A DNA stretch of 64,000 nucleotides from Panax quinquefolius (taxonomy: Eukaryota; Streptophyta; Magnoliopsida; Apiales; Araliaceae): the NCBI GenBank assembly GCA_020205615.1, contig CM035166.1:85764862-85828861 (forward strand), in the 5' to 3' direction. Below, piece after piece: positions 23,367 to 33,183 of this stretch. Both the position numbers and the translations under genes were made by a program. Every line of letters starts with the position of its first letter. Position 1 is the stretch's first letter. The notes below the pieces were generated by a model. The model ran no database searches, had not been told where the DNA came from, and saw only the letters and a list, made by a program, of their open reading frames with translations.

Positions 23367-23600
23367 TTGATGTTTCAGGTGAAGACAGGTGATGAAAATT
23401 ATCTTCGTCCTGGGTGCGAAGAGGAATTTAAAATCACAATTGTGATTATGAGTTATTCACATGATCGTGGACGGGAATTGTTGATTCATGTTACAGGGAT
23501 AAAACATTATTGGTGGACTTTTAACATAGAGAAGACAATATACCTTATGGTCTATTTGACTCTTCTAATGGATTGCTCGTTCCGCTGCAACTATGGTTGA
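23367..23600 (+). CDS. Unrecognised 77-codon open frame in the Tk3 5' LTR
   Basis: The frame starts ATGATGTTTCAG and contains DENYLRPGCEEEFK, MSYSHDRGRELL and IKHYWWTFN. Its homologue in the 3' LTR (27908-28141) keeps the same length with seven or so substitutions. I do not recognise a domain. It lies in U5, on the sense strand, behind a splice-acceptor-like TTTCAG, so it may be part of a transcribed leader exon rather than a protein gene. Confidence 0.25.
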   Translation: MMFQVKTGDENYLRPGCEEEFKITIVIMSYSHDRGRELLIHVTGIKHYWWTFNIEKTIYLMVYLTLLMDCSFRCNYG

Positions 23601-23821
23601 AAATTTTTATTATCTATCATATGTTCTAAATCTCTGATTTATTATTGATGAAAGCTATTGATAATTTAATTATCTTTAGTTATAATATTCTTTACTGGGC
23701 TAGTTGTGCTCATCCTTTTGCTTCACAATTCCTTTCAGGTAATAAAAGTGCAGCTGGGTCGAGCGAGGTATTAAGAGGATTAGAACGGTGGTCTATAGCT
23801 GTTGAGGTTCTCCCTAAATAG

Positions 23822-24121
23822 GTGAGGTGGACCCAACTTTGGAAGGGTGTTTTTCCACTATCATACAAGATGTCTAATGACATACAACCTCTTGTTATCA
23901 TAAGACAGGGTTGTGCGCATCCACTTGCTGAGTATATCTACGGGCACTACCTATATGACCTTGGAGTTTATTTGAAATATAATATTCACTTGGAGACAGT
24001 GGAGATAGTTATATGTCAAGAGAAGACTCACCATTGGAAAAAAGATGATAGTAATCTTCTCGTTTTTCTTTGGGGTCTATTGGGTCAACCAAGGATAATT
24101 CTGTGGATATATGATATCTAG
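23822..24121 (+). pseudogene. Unrecognised open frame in the Tk3 5' LTR, shortened by a stop
   Basis: 99 codons: MRWTQLWKGVFPLSY, IIRQGCAHPLAEYIYGHYLY, LETVEIVICQEKTHHWKK, LLVFLWGLLGQPRIILW. A TAG (for TAT) ends it where the 3' LTR copy (28367-28765) runs on to 132 codons. No family is recognised. See the 3' LTR copy. Confidence 0.3.
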
Positions 24122-24412
24122 TATAACCTAGACGCATGGCCTCCCATGTACGATGGTTTCCTTGAGCACTTCCCAAAGATTTTAATTTCTAAAACAGTTT
24201 TTGACTATACTATTATGTAAAGTACCATTATAAGGTTGTGATCGAGGCACCATGAGAGTTGCATTAATTTGTATTAAAACTCACAGTTAACTATGATCGT
24301 ATTCTATACGACTGTTCAACAGTTGTATAAATGAAGTTGTATTTGAATTTTGTACCATGTATCTGGCGACTCAAAATGGGTGATGTATACCTAATTTTGG
24401 GGGCGTCACATT

Positions 24413-24423
24413 TGGTATCGAGC
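24413..24423 (+). other. Primer binding site of Tk3
   Basis: TGGTATCGAGC follows the 5' LTR. It is TGGTATCAGAGC with one base lost at the CAG. Confidence 0.75.
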
Positions 24424-24584
24424 TTAGGGATATGGTCATTTGGCGGAGATAAGAGTCTAGAACTAGGAGGGAGGCGAGTTATATACTTAGCTAGTGTGTG
24501 ACTTACCTAAGTGAAATTGTTTACTTGATAAGTTGACAAATTGTGATATGTCCATTAACCTTTGTTTTGAAGATATATTCTAGA

Positions 24585-24695
24585 ATGATATCCGAAATAC
24601 CAGGAGATGAGCAATGGAAAAATCATGATACAGAGGATATAACCGGGAAGGTACAATCCGAAATGAAAGCAAGGTATTCTCATCTCTTCGAATAA
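24585..24695 (+). CDS. 36-codon gag/chromodomain fusion frame in Tk3
   Basis: The start codon sits where gag starts in complete elements (ATGATATCCGAA). The frame runs MISEIPGDEQWKN, then DTEDITGK, and joins in frame to VQSEMKARYSHLFE and a stop, the last residues of a Tekay chromodomain protein. Thus nearly all of gag-pol is deleted with the reading frame kept. The peptide has no catalytic part; it may simply reflect the deletion point. PBS before it and polypurine tract after it are intact enough to serve. Confidence 0.5.
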   Translation: MISEIPGDEQWKNHDTEDITGKVQSEMKARYSHLFE

Positions 24696-24729
24696 CAGGT
24701 ACGTACGTAAATTTTGAGGGCGAAATTTC

Positions 24730-24744
24730 ATAAGAAGGGGAGAT
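24730..24744 (+). other. Polypurine tract of Tk3
   Basis: ATAAGAAGGGGAGAT directly before TGTGGGACCCC of the 3' LTR. Confidence 0.8.
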
Positions 24745-25523
24745 TGTGGGACCCCGAATTTTATGAAATAAAAGTATTCAATTTTTTTTTCTATTTTGGT
24801 AAATAGTTAAATTGATAAAAGTTTAAAGTTAAGGGTAATATGTGAAATTTTTTTGCAAAGTAAGCAAGTTGATATAAAATATTCTTTTTTGTTGGGAATG
24901 TCCGTATATATTCAGTACAATCATTGGTGGACCCCGCAATGAAAATTATTGTCGGATGGAGAAAATGATAAAAATATTTTTATGAGAATAACGACAAAAG
25001 TTTTACTGTTAAAATTGTTGAACTACTCGATAGTAAATGTACAGTAATACGCGTGGTTATATAGTAGCACACGGTATTGATTATTGATGTTTACGTGATA
25101 AGTCACTCAATTTTGTTTTATTAGTATTATTAATGTAATAAAATAGAAAAACTTTTTATATAAAACCAAATACTTTTATAAAGTTATTCTATAAATAGAA
25201 TAAATTATATTCTATTATGCATAGTGTTTTGCATAGTAAAATCTTTTTATATAAAACAAAATACTTTTTTATAAAGTTATTCTATAAATAGAATATATTA
25301 TATTTTATTATGCATAGTATTGATAAAGGTACTGCATAGTGTTTTGCATAGTAAAATCTTTTATATAAAATAGAATACTTTTATAAAGTTATTCGTTTTA
25401 TTAGATTATAAATAGAATATATTATATTTTATTTAAAAGATTTTGCATTAAATATAGACCGTCCGATTAAAAATAAATCAATCTGGACCGTTCATGAATT
25501 AGTTACTATGGAGTCCATTCTTC

Positions 25524-25531
25524 TATAAATA
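25524..25531 (+). promoter_or_regulatory. TATA box of the Tk3 3' LTR
   Basis: TATAAATAGAAGC in the family position; donor-like CAAAGGTAAGGG follows at 25709-25720. Confidence 0.6.
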
Positions 25532-26357
25532 GAAGCACATTCCTTCATTATTTTTACGAATTCATTGAAACTCTAGAGAGAGAAACTATAGAGAGAGTTC
25601 TTCTTCTATAATCTTGAGCGTATTTCTTTAGAGTTTAAGAAAGCTTTGAGCGTAGTGCAAGTTTTATTTGAGTATATCCTCGCCCTACCAGTCAGAATAC
25701 TCTTCTTTCAAAGGTAAGGGATATTATTTGTTATACTCGTAAGAGGTATTCTTTCTTTCTTATTCGTGAAGAGAATTTCTGTTATTCCATTTTTTATTAT
25801 TCTGTTGGAATAACCTTTATACGCGGGATACCCTATACTTGGTGAAATTCTTCTGTTATTCCATTCTTTATTATTCTATTGGAACATCCTGTCTGTGCGT
25901 TTACGCATAACCTGGTTCCGTTGTTTATTATTATGTTGGAATATCCTGTCTGTGCTTCTACGCATGACCTGGTTCCATTACTTATTAATACATTGGAATA
26001 TCCTCCGTAATGCGTTTACATGACCTAGTTCCATTATTTATTATTACATTGGAATAACACTCATGCATGCTTGATCTCATCGAATGCCTGGTGATTTCTT
26101 TTGTTATTCCATTCTTTATTATACTAAGTTGGTTAAAGTTTTGACTTCTATACTCCATAAAATTAGTGGAATATCCTTGATATTTGCGCTTCATCCAGTA
26201 TCTTTTCATGGAAATATTCTTCTGAGCATTCTTGAGTGTTACTCTACAAAGAAGTATCATGTTGACAATTTGGACATTATTGAGTTCATGATAAATTAAC
26301 TTATAAATCTTTAAAATTTATTCTTGAACTTTTTTATTGAATTATTATGTCATTGTC

Positions 26358-27424
26358 ATGATAAGTTATGTTGGTTATTATGTGAAAACATGAAAGTTTC
26401 TTAGAAATCACAAAAGGGTTAAAAATCAGATTTTGGTGAAAATGGAACATGAAATTCAATTGACCATATCTCCTATTATATTTCAAATTTTTGAGTGTGG
26501 TCGAGTTCTAGAGTTAGATCTATGAGTTTTCTAACTTATCCAAGTGAAATCACTGTAAAAGGTGTTGTAGATTTTTGTGTAGACTGATTTTAGCAAAAGA
26601 GTCAAAAGCTATAAATTACAAAAGGCTACTGCCCAGAAGTTTAAAAGGGCATTTTCGGCCACTTAAATTGTGAGAAAAATTCCAGCCTTTTGGGACATAG
26701 AAATATATGGTATAAAGTACCCCCTGTTCAAAAATGAGCTCATTCCGACTTAAAATGAGCAAGTTGTGACAATTTCAATATTTAGGTTTTTCCGACAGAA
26801 AAAGCTATAACCGGAGTTCTATAACTCCGATGACCATGAAATTTAAACTGGAAGCTCACGTTAATATGTGTAAGATCCTGCCAAGATTTAGGAATTTCTA
26901 GAGTTAACCTTGAGGTAGCTAATTTCTTAAGGAATTAATTAAAAATTGATTTTTGAAAAATAGTAAATGAATTTTAAAAATTTCGAGAAAAATATATGTT
27001 CAATATGGGACTATATTCTGCTTAATACCTGAAAAGAATAATTTTTGGGACTGATTTGGTATTTTTTATGAAAATAGTTTAGTTACGAACATATGAATTA
27101 AATATGTTATGTGAAGTTGAAAAATTGATAAATAGGATTTTATGGCTTGAAAATCCTATATAAGGTATATGCAGATTTTTGATGAGTAATTTGATTATTG
27201 GTGATGAAATCTTATGAGTATGGCATTTTGAATGATTAAATGCATTATTTAGAAAAGTGTTAACAATTAAATTAAATTGTTTATAATTTTAAGGAGCGAT
27301 TAAAATATTGTTATAATATTAAAAATATTAGATTATGATTTTATTAAGTGATTGATAATGTTTGAATAAATTTAAAGTCTTTAATATTTATCCTTGATTT
27401 AGTTTGACTAATGATTATAATATT
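26358..27424 (+). repeat. Extra 1.07-kb block specific to Tk3 LTRs
   Basis: In the other LTRs the words CATTGTCAT and CATCATCCTCATG are adjacent. In Tk3 they are separated by this block, present in both of its LTRs (in the 5' LTR broken by Tk4). It contains no long open frame. Words such as GGAGTTCTATAACTCCGATG and GGAAGCTCACGTTA are typical of leader regions of plant gypsy elements, so it may come from another LTR family. It makes the LTR much longer than its relatives. Confidence 0.6.
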
Positions 27425-27907
27425 GTCATCATCCTCATGTTTATAATATGTTGAAAGTCATCTGTGACATGTAGTGCATAGATGGACTTGGTATGATTAT
27501 GACCAAGGATTATTCGTTATAACCATGGCCGTAATGTTACAAATGATGTGGAAAAAGTCTTCATTGGCCCGTAGTGCATTGATGGACATTTTTTGGTATG
27601 GTTATGGCTATGGATTCTCTTCGGCCAAGGGTGCAAAGATGAATTGTTTTATGGCATGATCAAGACCGTTGATGAAAATACGATTATCTTTGGCCCATAG
27701 TGCATGGATAATTCGTGGTCGTCATACTAAAAAATATCCTTGGCCTGTAGTGCAGGGATGATTCGATGATGTGGATTAATTATTGTGTTGAGTCTCAGCA
27801 ATGAAATATTAATTCATGGATGTGATAATAATGAATATCTTTGGCCGTAGTGTAAAGATGATTTAATGATTACGAGCAGGAATTGTGATTTGGTATAACT
27901 ATGATTT

Positions 27908-28141
27908 TTGATGTTTCAGGTGAAGACAGGTGATGAAAATTATCTTCGTCCTGGGTGCGAAGAGGAATTTAGAATCAAAATTGTGATTATGAGTTATTCA
28001 CATGATCGTGGACGGGAATTATTGATTGATGTTACAGAGATAAAACATTATTGGTGGACTTTTAACATAGAGAAGACAATAGACCTTATGGTCTATTTGA
28101 CTCTTCTAATGGATTGCTCGTTCCGCTGCAACTATGGTTGA
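27908..28141 (+). CDS. Unrecognised 77-codon open frame in the Tk3 3' LTR
   Basis: The partner of 23367-23600: same start, same length, conserved GDENYLRPGCEEEF, SYSHDRGRELL, HYWWTFNIEKT, MDCSFRCNYG. No domain is recognised. Being within an LTR, the copy is expected to be similar by origin, so conservation alone does not show selection. Confidence 0.25.
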   Translation: MMFQVKTGDENYLRPGCEEEFRIKIVIMSYSHDRGRELLIDVTEIKHYWWTFNIEKTIDLMVYLTLLMDCSFRCNYG

Positions 28142-28366
28142 AAAGTTTTATTATCTACCATATGTTCTAAATCTCGATTTATTATTGATGAAAGCTATTG
28201 ATAATTTAATTATCTTTAGTCATAATATTCTTCTTTGGGCTAGTTGTGCTCATCCTTTTGCTTCACAATTCCTTTCGGGGTAATAAAAGTGCAAATTTGG
28301 GTCGAAAGCGAGGTATTAAGAGGATTAGAACGATGGTCTATAGCTGTTGAGGTTCTCCCTAAATAG

Positions 28367-28765
28367 GTGAGGTGGACCCAACTTTGGAAGGGTGTTTTGC
28401 CACTATCATACAAGATGTCTAATGACATACAACCTCGTGTTATCATAAGACAGGGTTGTGCGCATCCACTTGCTGAGTATATCTACGGGCACTACCTATA
28501 TGACCTTGGAGTTTATTTGAAATATAATATTCACTTGGAGACAGTGGAGATAGTTATATGTCAAGAGAAGACTCACCATTGGAAAAAAGATGATAGTAAT
28601 CTTCTCGTTTTTCTTTGGGGTCTATTGGGTCAACCAAGAATAATTTTGTGGACATATGATATCTATTATAACCTAGACGCATGGCCTCCCATGTACGATG
28701 GTTTCCTTGATCACTTCCCAAAGATTTTAATTTCTAAAATAGTTTTTGACTATACTTTTATGTAA
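28367..28765 (+). CDS. Unrecognised 132-codon open frame in the Tk3 3' LTR
   Basis: The longest sense-strand frame in any LTR here. It reads MRWTQLWKGVLPLSYKMSND, then a His/Tyr-rich middle (QGCAHPLAEYIYGHYLYDL), EKTHHWKKDD, LVFLWGLLGQPRIILWTYD, AWPPMYDGFLDHFPK. One hydrophobic stretch (LLVFLWGLLG) could be a short membrane or buried helix. No family is recognised. It is absent from the other Tekay LTRs of the window. It could be captured host sequence or a chance frame; only the Tk3 pair supports it. Confidence 0.3.
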   Translation: MRWTQLWKGVLPLSYKMSNDIQPRVIIRQGCAHPLAEYIYGHYLYDLGVYLKYNIHLETVEIVICQEKTHHWKKDDSNLLVFLWGLLGQPRIILWTYDIYYNLDAWPPMYDGFLDHFPKILISKIVFDYTFM

Positions 28766-29179
28766 AGTGCCATTATAAGGTTGTGGTCGAGGCACCATGA
28801 GAGTTACATACATTTGCATTAAAACTCACAGTTAACTGTGGTTGTATTCTATACGACAGTTCAACAGTTGTATAAATGAAGTTGTATTTGAATTTTGGAC
28901 CATGTATCTGGCGACTCAGAATGGGTGATGTATACCTAATTTTGATGGCGTCACATTAATCGGATAAATGAGCAATTAATTGTTATTATATAGTTCACAT
29001 GCATATAACTATTTGTTCACATGCATGGAACTATTGGTTCACATGCATGTACTATTAGGGGAGGTTATGCAAGATTGATAATACTTGAGGGACTAAATTA
29101 AAAATGGAGGCAAAGATGAAGGTACTAAACTGTAATAATTCGAGCCCCTAAACGTGCAATTATTGAAACTATATTTTCC

Positions 29180-29187
29180 TATAAATA
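29180..29187 (+). promoter_or_regulatory. TATA box of the Tk2 LTR
   Basis: TATAAATAGAAG before the GA-rich leader, the family position. Its U3 is now cut by 16.5 kb of inserted DNA. Confidence 0.5.
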
Positions 29188-29555
29188 GAAGTTCATTTCT
29201 TTTTTCATTCTCACCAATTCACTAAGACTCACAAGAGCAACTATAGAGAGAGAAACTATAGAGAGGAAGAAGAAGAGTATTCTGTTACTTCACTATTGCA
29301 GTATCCAGTCTTCTACTAAGGTAAGAGATATTATTTTTGTTCAATATTCGTACGAAATAATATTATTTTCTTCCATACTCTGTAGTATGTAAGTAATTAT
29401 ATTTCATTTCATATTCTTAATTCTACACTCATTTTGTTAAAGTATTGCTTCTATACTCCGTGAAATTGGTAGAATATCCTTGAAATTTGCGCTTCATCTA
29501 GTATCGTTTCACAAGGAAATTTTTCTGAACATTCTTATTAAATTTTAAGCTTTTC

Positions 29556-29765
29556 ATGCCGGAGTGCTATTCATGGGTACTATTCATACGTACGACACTA
29601 TTTATACGTACGACACTATTCATATGTACAACACTATTCATAAATACGATACTATTCACGAAGTACTATTCATGGGGTACTATTCTTGAAGTACTATTCA
29701 CGAGGTACTATTCACAAATTACTATTTATGGGGTACTATTCACCCAGGGTACTATTCATGACAAA
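29556..29765 (+). repeat. TACTATTCA minisatellite in the Tk2 LTR
   Basis: About a dozen units of 14-19 bases around the core TACTATTCA or GACACTATTCA, with variants CATACGTACGA and CACGAAGTAC. The reverse complement array (GTGAATAGTA) lies at 34875-35015 in the Tk5 LTR, and a related core is expanded at 61164-61535. Confidence 0.8.
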
Positions 29766-30740
29766 AATTGATTTCTTTTCTGTCTAAATTATTCTTGAAT
29801 TTTACTCCACAAAGCAGTATCATGTTGGTAATTTTGACATTATTGAATTCTGGATAAATTGAATTTTAAATTTTTTAAATTTATCCTTTAATTTCATTTA
29901 ATTGAATTCTTATATCATTGTCATAATCCTCATGCTTATATTGTAATAAAAATCATCTTTGGCCCGTAGTGCATAAATGGACTGTTGATTGGTAGATTAT
30001 GACCAGGGATTATTCGGTATAATCATGACCTGTAATGTTACAAATGATGTGATAAAAGTCCCCATTGGCCCGCAGTGCATTGATGGACAGTTGTTGACAT
30101 GATCATGACCATTGGTGATAACACGATTATCCTTAGCCCGTAGTGCATGGATAATTCGTGGATGCAATACTAATGAATATCATTGGCCCGTAGTGCATGG
30201 ATAATTCAGTGATGTGGATTATTTATTGAGCTGAGTCTCAGCAATAAAATTGACGATAAACTTTTTAAATTATAGAAGATAGTAGATATCATTCTCTACT
30301 TGACTCTTCTAATTGGTTGCTTGTTCCGCTGCAGTTAAACTTGTTGTTTATTGTATTCTATGAGTTTAACACTATTGAAGGCTAATGATAATTTATTCTG
30401 CATTATCTTAGTCATAATATTTCTTACTGGGCTAGTTGAGCTCACACTTTTGCTTTCATTGTTCTCTTTAGAAAATGAGAACGTAACCGGGACTAGTCGG
30501 GGAATGGAGTGACGGTCTGAGATGGTCATTGTAGTAGTCATGACTATTTTATAAAATAATGTGATAATAATTATAATGAGGACTTTATTTGAGTTTGGAT
30601 ACTGTCTACGAGACAATATCTGTGTTGAAACTCTCAGCTACGTTTTGTCGTATTGTATAAATGAAATTTGTATTTAAGTTCTGTATCATGTATTTGGCGA
30701 CTTAGAATGAGTGATGTATACTTATTTTGGAGGCATCACA

Positions 30741-30913
30741 TATTATGTCGATTTTAGTTATTTTCAACCTAATTTTCGACAGACTTAATCCCGACACCTT
30801 TATATTTAACTGAATTTCTGACGGACTATTCTGTTGAAAATAGCCTAACTCTGACGGAATAAGGCTATTTCTGACGGAATAGTCCGCCATAATTGAGACT
30901 TTTTCTTGTAGTG
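30741..30913 (+). mobile_element. CACTA-1: 3' terminal part of a CACTA transposon
   Basis: It ends TTTTTCTTGTAGTG, the reverse complement of the classic plant CACTACAAGAAAAA terminus. Before it are subterminal repeats of TTTCTGACGGAATAGTCCG type in both orientations (30811-30892). The left part must have been separated by the Tk2 insertion. No transposase is visible. The first four bases after TAGTG (AGCG) stand directly before GTAAGT, so the insertion may lie in an exon end of the pseudogene that follows. Confidence 0.65.
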
Positions 30914-31067
30914 AGCGGTAAGTAATGATATTTCATATCATCTAGTTTTATTTGAAAACTCCATAAATATTCAAATATAAAATGAAGCTGAAATGTATAA
31001 TTTTTCTATTTGAAAATTTTTCAAATTTTATATTCACATAATTGTGTATGTTTGATTATATAAATAG

Positions 31068-31366
31068 GGTGCTTTAGGAGTTAGAATTGGAAATTTTGAG
31101 GAGGTTGGACCATTGCATACATATATGAAGCCTAGAAATTCAACTTGGTTACAAAAGACTGATCTCTTGTTTGTGGTGAGAACTTCTAGTTGAATGTCAA
31201 TATCTTTGAGTACATATTTTTCTGATTATAGTTTTATGTAACTAAATTAACTTTTATTTTATTTTGGGAAATGTAGGATAAAAGTCTGTTTGTGAAAACT
31301 GATGAAGAAGCAGCAACAGATTTGACTTCATTATTGATTTCAATTTTTGTGGTGTTCAGAGTATAA
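31068..31366 (+). pseudogene. Serine carboxypeptidase-like (SCPL) gene fragment, two exons
   Basis: Exon A (31068-31175, 36 codons) follows an acceptor-like ATAAATAG and reads GALGVRIGNFEEVGPLH, then KPRNSTWLQKTDLLFV, the segment after the oxyanion Gly-Gly of S10 family peptidases. A donor GTGAG follows. Exon B (31277-31366) follows GGGAAATGTAG and reads DKSLFVKTDEEAATDLTSLL, then ISIFVVFRV and a stop. The usual short exon between (with the PVGxGYS stretch) is missing, as are the catalytic Ser, Asp and His regions. It most resembles the SCPL51-like subgroup by these motifs. It is a dead relic of a host gene cut by the CACTA element on its left. Confidence 0.8.
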
Positions 31367-32376
31367 ATTTTGGATGATTTATTTCTCTTATATCAAGTAA
31401 AAATTATTTGAAATTTATAAAAAGATACCAAAATTAGTTTATACTTTAAAATTAATTTATAATTTTGTTTGAATATAAAAAATAAATTTGATTCGTGACT
31501 TTGACCATTTGAGGAATAATTTAAATTGAAATTTCTGCATTCTAAAGACCATATTTTTCCCTTGTTTGTTCCATATGGGACACATTGAGGGAACGTTTGT
31601 TAAGAGTTTAATTTATATTTTATTCAAATTAAATATCTCAAAATGTCATCGTTTCATAGGCTCGTCAATTTAATTTTCTAGAGGAATTCGGTCGGATAAA
31701 TTACCAATTGAGTATCTAAATTGAGCTGAAAAATAATATTACTTTGACTTCGATCTGGTACTAATTAAGCCAGCCTTCATAATTTGTTCATATTTACAAG
31801 TTTTTTTTCCTGGACTAAGTGGGACCCTTTTTTTGTAAGTTTATGATCATTCAAGATTCTTAATATATTGAGTATAGTGCTTCACTGATTAATAATCACT
31901 TGAGTTAAAATTAAAAATTTTAGAGTCAGATTTTATTTACTAGGCTTGAATTTGAACCTGTAATCAAACCTTCTGAACTTATCAACAAGGCAAATGTTTT
32001 GGGCTTAGATACACTTGCATTAAAGTTCACTTTTTACCTTTTAAATCTTAATATTTCAACTTTTAAGACATTGAACCTTAATGTCTTAAAATTTTTATAA
32101 ATTAAACCTTTTGACCACTGACTTGTAATAATTGATTTGGATGAGAGTATTTTGGGTAATTTCACTCTTAAATATCTTTGGAAACACATGAAATTATTAG
32201 CATGTGGTTAGTGTGTCATGAAAAAATAAATTAAAAGAATTGAAGTTAATATTAACTATATATACCCTTAAAAAACTTAATTTCTCATATTTTATAAAAT
32301 CTCAAATATCTTTGAAAACATATAAAATTGTAGACACGTGATTAGTGTATGACGAAGAAAAAATTGGCTATATATT
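31367..32376. other. AT-rich intergenic stretch
   Basis: No gene or recognised transposon. It holds a perfect inverted repeat (32061-32091) and a direct repeat pair (32170-32226 and 32304-32358, with AAATATCTTTG and GTGxTTAGTGT). It may include intron or downstream remains of the carboxypeptidase gene. Confidence 0.5.
32061..32091. repeat. Perfect 12-bp inverted repeat
   Basis: TTTTAAGACATT (32061-32072), a 7-base loop, and AATGTCTTAAAA (32080-32091). A stable small hairpin in either strand. Its function is not known. Confidence 0.7.
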
Positions 32377-32713
32377 CCTAGAGGCAGTGCTGAAGCCCCG
32401 TAGAACTTTGTGGGGTCAATCGACCCCACTGAAGAAAAAAAATTGCTTTATAATGTAAGGTAAATTTTAAAAATTTTAAATATTATATATAAATTGACCT
32501 CACTAAAATTTTATAAATTTTCTAATTTACAGGGTCAAATTGAAAATTTATAACTTTGTCAATCAAATTTTAACCACATATGACTCGTATCCTCTCAATA
32601 TATGTATCTCTCTATAATATTTTAAACTAATAATAATCTAATTTATATTATTTTTAAAATAAATAATAAATTACTTATTTATGAACATTTGTGATTTTAA
32701 AAGTCTATTATGA

Positions 32714-32781
<68 letters not shown>

Positions 32782-32902
32782 GAAAGTATAAAGTATAAAA
32801 ACATTGACTAAAGGTATTTGCCTTAATCCCCAAATTATTTTTAACTCGATAATAATTTTGATCTTACTGACAAAAGTTTCTGGTTTCGTCACTGCCTAGA
32901 GG
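32377..32902. mobile_element. hAT-type MITE, 510 bp, with 8-bp TSD
   Basis: The element is 32385-32894. Its left end is CAGTGCTGAAGCCCC and its right end, reversed, is CAGTGACGAAACCAG: imperfect terminal inverted repeats of the CAGTGxxGxAGCC kind found in plant hAT elements. CCTAGAGG flanks it exactly on both sides (32377-32384 and 32895-32902), the 8-bp duplication of hAT transposition. No transposase is present. A (TA)n run lies inside. Confidence 0.85.
32717..32780. repeat. (TA)32 microsatellite
   Basis: An uninterrupted TA run of 64 bases within the MITE. Length is likely polymorphic, and assembly of it is error-prone. Confidence 0.95.
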
Positions 32903-33183
32903 AATGGGGCATCAATTGATATGACTAGAATATAAAAACGATGTTGTAGCTAGGCAAGGATTTCTACTTGAAGACAAGCTTTTCTAGTTTTCTTGTTTTA
33001 AATCTGTACTAGGCAAATATGTATGCACAACACTTTTTGAGTATGCTTATTGGAGACGTTGAAGGGGTTGTATCAACGGAAAAGATCATGGATTATGTAT
33101 GATTTGAATTGAATTGAAGTTATATATATATATATTCCATTTCAATTATTAACGGTCCATATTTAAAAATGGCCTTGCGTCTT

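Larger units (their letters stand above)
22687..24410 (+). repeat. Tk3 5' LTR, part 2
   Basis: Colinear with 27224-28955. It contains the GTAGTGCAT units (22935-23230), a consensus acceptor TTTGATGTTTCAG (about 23378) and TTCCTTTCAG (about 23740), two open frames, and the terminal GGGGGCGTCACA. Confidence 0.85.
12443..28955 (+). mobile_element. Tk3: non-autonomous Tekay derivative with 4.2-kb LTRs and 334-bp interior
   Basis: The 5' LTR (12443-14868 plus 22687-24410, split by Tk4) and the 3' LTR (24745-28955) frame an interior of only 24411-24744. The interior keeps a PBS, the gag leader and start codon, the last codons of the chromodomain and a polypurine tract, so it has the signals for transposition but no enzymes. 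TTAAT on both sides proves one insertion event. The LTRs are almost twice the length of the others because of an extra block of about 1.07 kb and a longer U5. This is a LARD-like element mobilised in trans. Confidence 0.85.
24745..28955 (+). repeat. Tk3 3' LTR, 4.2 kb
   Basis: An uninterrupted copy, starting TGTGGGACCCC and ending GATGGCGTCACA. Layout: CATTGGTGGACCCC (24923), GCATAGTG repeats (25215-25350), TATA (25524), donor CAAAGGTAAGGG (25714), unit array (25790-26060), a specific block (26358-27424) with words such as GGAGTTCTATAACTCCGATG, GTAGTGCAT units (27470-27870), two open frames, and the end. It serves as reference for the split 5' LTR. Confidence 0.9.
11601..30740 (+). mobile_element. 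Tk2: 3' LTR of a truncated Tekay element, split by Tk3
   Basis: The LTR starts TGTAAGACCCC at 11601, runs to 12442, is interrupted by Tk3, and resumes after the duplicated TTAAT at 28961. It ends AGGCATCACA at 30740. Joined length is about 2.6 kb. This LTR belongs to a second subtype: it carries a block (about 12130-12250: GGTCACCTAATTG, GCCCCCTCTTTCCTGGGAATG) absent from Tk1 LTRs but present on the other strand in the Tk5 LTR near 35750-35860. The sequence after 30740 is CACTA-like, not a PBS. Confidence 0.8.
28956..30740 (+). repeat. Tk2 LTR, right part
   Basis: It begins with the right TSD TTAAT (28956-28960) and carries GTTCACATGCATG repeats (29002-29055), TATA (29180), donor-like CTAAGGTAAGAG (29319), a TACTATTCA minisatellite (29556-29765), GTAGTGCAT units (29955-30210), and the end AGGCATCACA. 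It is colinear with the Tk5 LTR on the other strand. Confidence 0.8.

Noticed and set aside
29556..29771. 71-codon Thr/Leu/Phe-rich frame
   Set aside because: It translates the TACTATTCA minisatellite and has no independent support.
31077..31160. Possible short gene or kinase fragment
   Set aside because: The motif order GNFEEVGPL, NSTWL, DLLFV and TDEEAATDL fits serine carboxypeptidases and nothing else I know; it is reported there.
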